NCBI RefSeq assembly: GCF_900156465.1
Contig: NZ_LT707064.1
Span: 372,001 to 436,000 of the forward strand
DNA from: Pseudomonas sp. 7SR1
GTDB taxonomy: Bacteria; Pseudomonadota; Gammaproteobacteria; Pseudomonadales; Pseudomonadaceae
DNA: 64,000 nt
Direction: 5' to 3'
In this document: positions 62,126 to 64,000 of the stretch, piece after piece
How positions within the stretch are numbered: the stretch's first letter is position 1
Layout of the letters: each line of letters starts with the position of its first letter
Position numbers and translations under genes: made by a program
Notes under the pieces: generated by a model
Told to the model about the DNA's origin: nothing
Seen by the model: only the letters and a program-made list of their open reading frames with translations
Databases searched by the model: none

Positions 62126-62893
62126 TCAAGCACTCAGGTAGCGCACGATCAACGCGATGCCGCTGGCGAGCACCAGCCAGGTGACCAGGCGCACGAATGC
62201 CTCGCGGGACATCCGCAGGGTCAGGCGACGCCCCACCCACAAGCCCAGCGCCATGGCCGGCAACAAGCACAGCGCCAGTACCAGCAAGGGTAGCTCGGCA
62301 TATACCCCGGCGATGACGAACAGCGTCAAGCGCACCACGGTACTGCAACTGATCAGCGCGTTTTGCGTGGCGCGGGCCGGGTCCTTGGGCAAGCGGCTGT
62401 TCAGATAGATGGCGTATAAAAAGCCGCCACTGCCAAACAGCGCACCGAACATCCCGCCCACCGTCCCCATCGGCAGCGCCCACAGCGCCGACAGCTGCGC
62501 CGGCCGGGCCTTTACCCACAGGCTGTAGATCGCATAGGCGCTGATGAACAGTCCCATCAATAACAGCAGCAGGTCGGATTTGAGGTTGAGCAGGAATATC
62601 ACCCCCAAGGTGCAACCCAGGGCCATGCATGGCAGCAAGCGCAGCAGCTCCGACCGGGACACGTCCCGCCGCGACGGCAGCAGGTTGCCGAATGCGGCGA
62701 CGAAATCCAGCAGCACCAGCAGCGGCACGATTTTCGACAGGGGCATGAACAGCAACAGAATCGGCGCGGCCACCAGCGCCGTCCCGAACCCGGCGATGCC
62801 GAACACGATGTAGGCCAGGGCTATGGCCGAGCCGATCACCAGCCATTCCAAGGGGGCAAATGCCCACTGGCCCAACCACGACAGCAGATTCAT
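62126..62893 (-). CDS. TauE/SafE-family sulfite/anion exporter
   Basis: A 255-residue membrane protein with seven to eight helices and the family motif GIAGFGTALVAAPILL near the N-terminus and its repeat MFGALFGSGGFLYAIYL. Members export sulfite, sulfoacetate or other organosulfur anions; the substrate here is unknown. Confidence 0.9.
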   Translation of the reverse strand: MNLLSWLGQWAFAPLEWLVIGSAIALAYIVFGIAGFGTALVAAPILLLFMPLSKIVPLLVLLDFVAAFGNLLPSRRDVSRSELLRLLPCMALGCTLGVIFLLNLKSDLLLLLMGLFISAYAIYSLWVKARPAQLSALWALPMGTVGGMFGALFGSGGFLYAIYLNSRLPKDPARATQNALISCSTVVRLTLFVIAGVYAELPLLVLALCLLPAMALGLWVGRRLTLRMSREAFVRLVTWLVLASGIALIVRYLSA

Positions 62894-62978
62894 CCGACAC
62901 TTCCTTGCTGAGGAGAGCGGGGACTTTAGCCAGTTGTGTCACGGCATATCCAGCATTTGTGGTGACAGGTGCACCGCT

Positions 62979-63071
62979 ATCGCGAGCAAGCTCGCTCCCG
63001 CAAATGGCTCCCTGGTGTTCACAAAGCTTGCGACCACCCAAGATCCCTGTGGGAGCGAGCTTGCTCGCGAT
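62979..63071. repeat. REP doublet (REPIN) between tauE-like gene and xseA
   Basis: ATCGCGAGCAAGCTCGCTCC (62979 on, 24 bp in all) and its inverted copy at 63048-63071 differ in one base. The motif GGGAGCGAGCTTGCTCGCGAT is common in the P. fluorescens lineage, of another REP class than the pair upstream of guaB. Confidence 0.85.
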
Positions 63072-63140
63072 GAAGGCAACCCGGTCCGATTTGTCTTCAC
63101 TCATGGAGATTCACCGACGAATGCCCTTATCATGCCGCCC

Positions 63141-64000
63141 ATGATTAAAGATCCCTTTGCCCGACTGGGCCTGGACCGCGAGGTCCTGACTGTCAGCCAG
63201 CTCAACGGCCGTGCGCGGGTGTTGCTTGAAGACGTGTTCAGCAATATCTGGGTCGAGGGGGAAATTTCCAACCTGGCCCGGCCCGCCTCCGGCCATGTGT
63301 ATTTCACCCTCAAGGACAGTGGCGCCCAGGTGCGTTGCGCGCTGTTCCGGCAGAACGCCGCGCGGGTGCGCCAGGCCCTGAAAGACGGGTTGGCGGTCAA
63401 GGTGCGCGGCAAGGTCTCGCTGTTCGAAGGGCGCGGCGACTATCAACTGATCCTCGACACCGTGGAGCCGGCCGGCGACGGCGCCCTGCGCCTGGCTTTC
63501 GATGCCCTCAAGGAAAAGCTCAGCGCCGAAGGCCTGTTCAGCGCCGAGCGCAAGGTGCCGCTGCCGGCCCATCCGCAACGCATCGGCATCATCAGTTCGC
63601 CCACCGGCGCGGTGATCCGCGACATCATCAGCGTGTTCCGCCGCCGGGCGCCGCAGATCGCCCTGACGTTGATTCCCACCGCCGTACAGGGTCGCGAAGC
63701 CACCGCGCAGATTGTCCGCGCCCTGAAACTGGCGGATACCCGCGGTTTCGACGCGCTGATCCTGGCCCGGGGCGGCGGTTCGCTGGAGGATCTGTGGTGC
63801 TTCAACGAAGAGGCCGTGGCCCGGGCGGTGGATGCCTGCGTCACGCCAATCGTCAGTGCCGTCGGCCATGAGACCGATGTGTCCATCAGCGATTTCGTCG
63901 CCGACGTGCGTGCCCCCACCCCCTCCGCCGCCGCCGAACTGCTGGCGCCGGATGCCGGCGAACTGGTGCGGCGGGTCGAAAGCCTGCACCGACGGCTGGT
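63141..64000 (+). CDS. xseA: Exodeoxyribonuclease VII large subunit (partial)
   Basis: The first 286 residues of XseA up to the window edge. The OB-fold N-domain (VLTVSQLNGRARVLLED, NIWVEGEISNLARPASGHVYF) and the start of the catalytic domain (IGIISSPTGAVIRDI, LARGGGSLEDLW, AVGHETDVSISDFVADVRAPTPSAAAE) are present. ATG 63141 gives the conserved MIKDPFARLG start. Together with XseB it degrades single-stranded DNA. Confidence 0.97.
   Translation, partial: MIKDPFARLGLDREVLTVSQLNGRARVLLEDVFSNIWVEGEISNLARPASGHVYFTLKDSGAQVRCALFRQNAARVRQALKDGLAVKVRGKVSLFEGRGDYQLILDTVEPAGDGALRLAFDALKEKLSAEGLFSAERKVPLPAHPQRIGIISSPTGAVIRDIISVFRRRAPQIALTLIPTAVQGREATAQIVRALKLADTRGFDALILARGGGSLEDLWCFNEEAVARAVDACVTPIVSAVGHETDVSISDFVADVRAPTPSAAAELLAPDAGELVRRVESLHRRL

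Overview
The window is a piece of a Pseudomonas chromosome, most likely of the P. fluorescens/P. corrugata side of the genus. The evidence is the order xseA - TauE-like exporter - guaB - guaA at high protein similarity to pseudomonads, plus two Pseudomonas-type REP doublets. A complete integrative and conjugative element (ICE) of about 57.7 kb is inserted in it. The ICE sits exactly at the 3' end of guaA: the right junction is the guaA stop region (58093-58111) and the left junction (361-379) carries a second copy of the last guaA codons (Glu-Trp-Glu-stop), followed by what looks like the original guaA terminator and the end of a TetR-like host gene.

Layout of the ICE, right to left from guaA: a P4-type tyrosine integrase with putative arm sites and an IHF site (56535-58111); a HicA-like/DNA-binding pair and an AlpA-like regulator (55277-56474); a low-GC island with a SMC-like ATPase, a HEPN/RES protein and an Mrr-like nuclease (50061-55149), which I propose as an uncharacterised conflict/defence module; a plasmid-like maintenance block of DUF932, ParB, DUF736, XRE regulator, DUF2958, DUF2285, HTH, RepA, iterons, ParA, RHH protein, DUF2840 and TraF (39354-49384); the MOBP relaxase (36935-38917); a 22 kb cargo (about 13.4/14.5-36.9 kb); and the Tn4371/RP4-type conjugation operon traG-copG-trbBCDEJKLFGI-DUF2274 (579-12950). 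Nearly all transfer genes overlap by ATGA, so they should be translated as one coupled operon.

The cargo contains four alpha/beta hydrolases (two of them lipoproteins), an aldo/keto reductase, a zinc-free alcohol dehydrogenase, an SDR, a YdjM-like membrane hydrolase, a metallo-beta-lactamase-fold hydrolase, an LpxR lipid A deacylase, a MipA/OmpV porin-like protein, a complete tetR-OMF-MFP-RND efflux operon, a ferredoxin and four TetR regulators. Two of the TetR proteins are close paralogues and share the operator TGGCAC-N3-GTGCCA. Taken together the cargo looks like a hydrolysis/reduction, envelope-remodelling and efflux package for some hydrophobic ester-like compound; the substrate cannot be told from sequence. 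There are no insertion sequences, CRISPR arrays, tRNA or rRNA genes that I can see.
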